Below the pieces are notes generated by a model that was given only the letters and a program-made list of their open reading frames with translations, made no database searches and was not told the origin of the DNA. This document shows positions 61,464 to 64,000 of a DNA stretch of 64,000 nucleotides, one piece after another (positions within the stretch are counted from its first letter, which is position 1; every line of letters starts with the position of its first letter). Where the stretch lies: assembly GCF_900101895.1 (NCBI RefSeq), contig NZ_FMVF01000003.1:41140-105139 (forward strand), read 5' to 3'. The translations under genes and the position numbers were made by a program. The stretch is from Flavobacterium caeni. Its GTDB lineage: Bacteria; Bacteroidota; Bacteroidia; Flavobacteriales; Flavobacteriaceae.

Positions 61464-64000
61464 ATGAAAAGAAATTACCTGTTACTATGCCTGCTTGCGC
61501 TTTGTCCGTTTGCCGTTTTTGCACAGGTTGCCCCGTTGGTCCAAGTCGAGGTCCCGCCACCGGCAACCATTTGCGACCCCACCGGAACAACAGCGCTGAC
61601 GGCCAATTTCAACGTGCCCCAACAAACGACTTCCTACACGCCTTATCCAGAGGACACGGTCTTTAACCCGTCGTTCCCCACCACAGGCGGTACGTTGCTC
61701 GATGCCACGCAAGACGACGTGTGGTCGCCGGTGGTCACGTTGCCGTTTTCGTTTGCATTTTACGGTAATTTCTACAACCAACTCATCGTCGGCTCGAACG
61801 GCTTGATCAGTTTCGACATCAGCGACGCCAACGGCTATTGTCCGTGGGCGTTTACGGCGTCTGTCCCGAGTCCGGCCATTCCAACCAATGCCATTTTCGG
61901 GATCTATCAAGATACCAATATCGCGATGCCGCCGGTGACCAACCCGGCCGTACAGAACGTCAACTACTACGTGCTCGATACGGGGGTCAACCAGGCACCG
62001 AACCGCGTGTTTGTCGTGAACTTTAACTCGCTTCCACAATTCAGCTGCAACAACGGTGTGGGCTTGCAAACCAGCCAGATCGTACTCCACGAGGGGTCGA
62101 ACATCGTCGACTTTTTCGTGTTCGACCGTACATGCTGCCCTGGATGGAACAGCGGCTCGGGTGTAATCGGGATGCAGAACGCCTCGGGAACCGTGGGCCA
62201 CTTGGCAGGTGCCGATCCGGCCAACAACACCGGCTGCTGGAGCATGTTCGACACACACTATCAAATTGCTCCGAGCGCGGCCCAGGTACCGCACACCTTG
62301 CAATGGTATGAAGGCGGAACACCTGTGAATAACGGCATCCCTACAGGGGGAACACCAATTTTCGCGGTTAACGACAACCCGATCAACGTAGGGCCGGGCA
62401 CCTATACCGCCGTGGTGACCTACACCAACCCAGACGGAACGACCTATACAGTTTCGGATACCCAAACCGTTTCGGTATTGCAATTGGATGTGGCCGACCC
62501 GCTCGACATCGCCCTTTGTGATCCTACACAAACGCCGCCATACACCGTCAACATCAACCAAAACAATTACATCGCGGCCGGTTCACCAACCGATCCCGAT
62601 CCGACGCACTATGCATTTTCGTACTATGAGACCGAAATCGGAGCCATCAACGGAAGCCCTGCCAACGACATCAACACGCCCAATGCATTCATTACCAGCG
62701 GACCGTTCCCGAAATCGATTTGGGTACGTATCGAGGAATTGGTATCTACAGGATGTGTCAACGTACGCGAATTCTTTATTACCGAGGGCCCTTCGGGAAC
62801 CATCGCCTATCCGGGCGACCCTACAGGCTTGACCACGCCAATGCCGGGCCAGTATTGCAGTAACCTGACGGGGCAGCATCCGGTAACCGAAACCGCATTG
62901 ACATCGGGGGGCACCTACTCGGCTTCACCTGCAGGTCTTACCATAGACCCTACGACAGGTGCAATTACACCAACTACCAGTACCGTCGGCGTTTATACCG
63001 TAACCTATACGATTGCGGCCAACCCACCTTGTCCGGCGTTCACAACAACGGCCACGGTCGAAATCGTCGCGTGCGCCTGTACCGTTACTGTATCCACACC
63101 CGAAGACCAGACGCTTTGCGTGGGCGATGCCGTAACGGCAATCAACTACACCACGGCAGGTGCGACAAGCGCTAGTGTTTCAGGAAATTTCCCTCCTGGT
63201 TTGGCCTGGGCCTTTGATCCTGCCACCGAGTCGGTAGATGTAACAGGTACCGCTACAACAGCCGGGGTTTATACCTATACGGTACAGTTGAACGTAACCG
63301 CTTCAGATTTTTGTTCCGAGACGACCACCATTACCGTTACCGCGAGCTCGAACGTTACTTTGAACGCGGGCAGCAACGACAACCAAACCATTTGTGTCGA
63401 TTCGTTGATTGCCGATATCTATTATACGATTGATGCCACCGCTACAGGGGTTGCCGTAAACAACCTTCCGGCAGGGGTAACCTATACCGTAGTGGGGAAC
63501 TTGCTTACCATCAGCGGTACGCCAACGGCGGTTCCGGCCAGCCCGACCTACGACATCACGTTCACGGGCTGTAATGCAGCGCCGGTTTTGGGTAACATCA
63601 ATGTATTGGCAGCGCCTACTGTTGCTTTGGTTTCTGGTGACGATGCGCAAACGCCGTGCGTCAACGCGGCCATCACCAATATTGTATACAGTTTTGGCGG
63701 AAGCGCCACTGGATTGAACGTCTCAGGCTTGCCTCCGGGCGTGACTTTTGCAGCCGGTCCTGGTGCCAATGAAATAACGATCAGCGGAACACCGAATACG
63801 GCGGGTAACTACAGCTACCAAGTAGAGACAATCAGTACTTGTCCAACCAATCCGGTTTTGATTGGCACTATCAATGTAGATGCCCTGCCGACGATCACCG
63901 GCGACACGGCGCTTTGCCTTGGCGGCATGACCACGTTGACCGGCTCGGGCACGGCATCGACCACCACGCCATGGACGTCGTCGAACCCTGCGATCGCCTC
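61464..64000 (+). CDS. Large secreted Ig-repeat protein (partial, 3' end missing)
   Basis: ATG 61464 (MKRNYLLLCLLALCPFAVFAQ) starts a frame without a stop to the window end, 845 complete codons. The signal peptide cleaves after VFAQ near 21. Residues about 60-270 form a beta-rich globular domain containing VTLPFSFAFYGNFYNQLIVG and paired Cys residues. Beyond about 480, roughly 80-100-residue beta repeats recur, with motifs such as LPAGVTYT and ISGTPTAVPAS and with single Cys residues. Such proteins are usually type IX secreted adhesins with a C-terminal sorting domain, which would lie outside the window. Confidence 0.85.
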   Translation, partial: MKRNYLLLCLLALCPFAVFAQVAPLVQVEVPPPATICDPTGTTALTANFNVPQQTTSYTPYPEDTVFNPSFPTTGGTLLDATQDDVWSPVVTLPFSFAFYGNFYNQLIVGSNGLISFDISDANGYCPWAFTASVPSPAIPTNAIFGIYQDTNIAMPPVTNPAVQNVNYYVLDTGVNQAPNRVFVVNFNSLPQFSCNNGVGLQTSQIVLHEGSNIVDFFVFDRTCCPGWNSGSGVIGMQNASGTVGHLAGADPANNTGCWSMFDTHYQIAPSAAQVPHTLQWYEGGTPVNNGIPTGGTPIFAVNDNPINVGPGTYTAVVTYTNPDGTTYTVSDTQTVSVLQLDVADPLDIALCDPTQTPPYTVNINQNNYIAAGSPTDPDPTHYAFSYYETEIGAINGSPANDINTPNAFITSGPFPKSIWVRIEELVSTGCVNVREFFITEGPSGTIAYPGDPTGLTTPMPGQYCSNLTGQHPVTETALTSGGTYSASPAGLTIDPTTGAITPTTSTVGVYTVTYTIAANPPCPAFTTTATVEIVACACTVTVSTPEDQTLCVGDAVTAINYTTAGATSASVSGNFPPGLAWAFDPATESVDVTGTATTAGVYTYTVQLNVTASDFCSETTTITVTASSNVTLNAGSNDNQTICVDSLIADIYYTIDATATGVAVNNLPAGVTYTVVGNLLTISGTPTAVPASPTYDITFTGCNAAPVLGNINVLAAPTVALVSGDDAQTPCVNAAITNIVYSFGGSATGLNVSGLPPGVTFAAGPGANEITISGTPNTAGNYSYQVETISTCPTNPVLIGTINVDALPTITGDTALCLGGMTTLTGSGTASTTTPWTSSNPAIA

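Overview
The window looks like a chromosomal segment of a Flavobacteriaceae (Bacteroidota) bacterium. Several features point there: promoters of the TTTG-N19-TAnnTTTG type, a one-protein SecDF of 993 residues, a gyrB / outer-membrane protein / mdh / secDF order, DUF3667 and YtxH proteins, many short lipoproteins, and a bacillithiol deacetylase beside menaquinone genes. Base composition is close to balanced in most genes. A few AT-rich islands stand out: two four-helix-bundle genes, and the intergenic repeats.

Layout. 1-10 kb: a hypothetical protein, a META-domain lipoprotein, then a minus-strand fatty-acid beta-oxidation operon (marR-fadN-fadA-fadE, the same gene set as Bacillus fadNAE) with a four-helix-bundle gene inserted before fadE, and an acyl-CoA ligase upstream. 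10-19 kb: an LTA-synthase-like phosphotransferase, purL, a beta-helix lipoprotein, and a compact menI-menF-bshB1 operon. 19.4-20.5 kb: tRNA-His, a frameshifted serine-recombinase remnant, and a candidate small RNA with its own promoter and terminator. 20.5-32 kb: an M28 peptidase, DUF3667, a dienelactone-hydrolase-like enzyme, an AI-2E-type permease, an mlaE-mlaF-mlaD lipid transport operon, an outer-membrane barrel, a YtxH/holin-like envelope operon, and an Omp85-like barrel. 32-37 kb: four glycosyltransferases around a WxcM/QdtA-like cupin, arranged divergently and convergently. 37-46.6 kb: ftsE, a 1004-residue TPR protein paired with an outer-membrane barrel, a GreA-like protein, repeat elements, and a phosphoethanolamine-transferase-like and acyltransferase pair. 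46.8-57.4 kb: asnB, a dipeptide epimerase, gyrB with an overlapping outer-membrane protein gene, mdh, secDF and DUF4269. 57.4-61.3 kb: lgt, yidD, cysS, a second four-helix-bundle gene inside inverted repeat arrays, and folE. 61.5-64 kb: the first 845 codons of a large secreted Ig-repeat protein that runs off the end.

Most genes are housekeeping or envelope functions. The observations most worth following up are the two repeat-flanked four-helix-bundle cassettes, the small-RNA candidate and degraded integration scar next to tRNA-His, the three tandem 33-bp palindromes near 44.0 kb, and a folded intergenic element near 43.4 kb.
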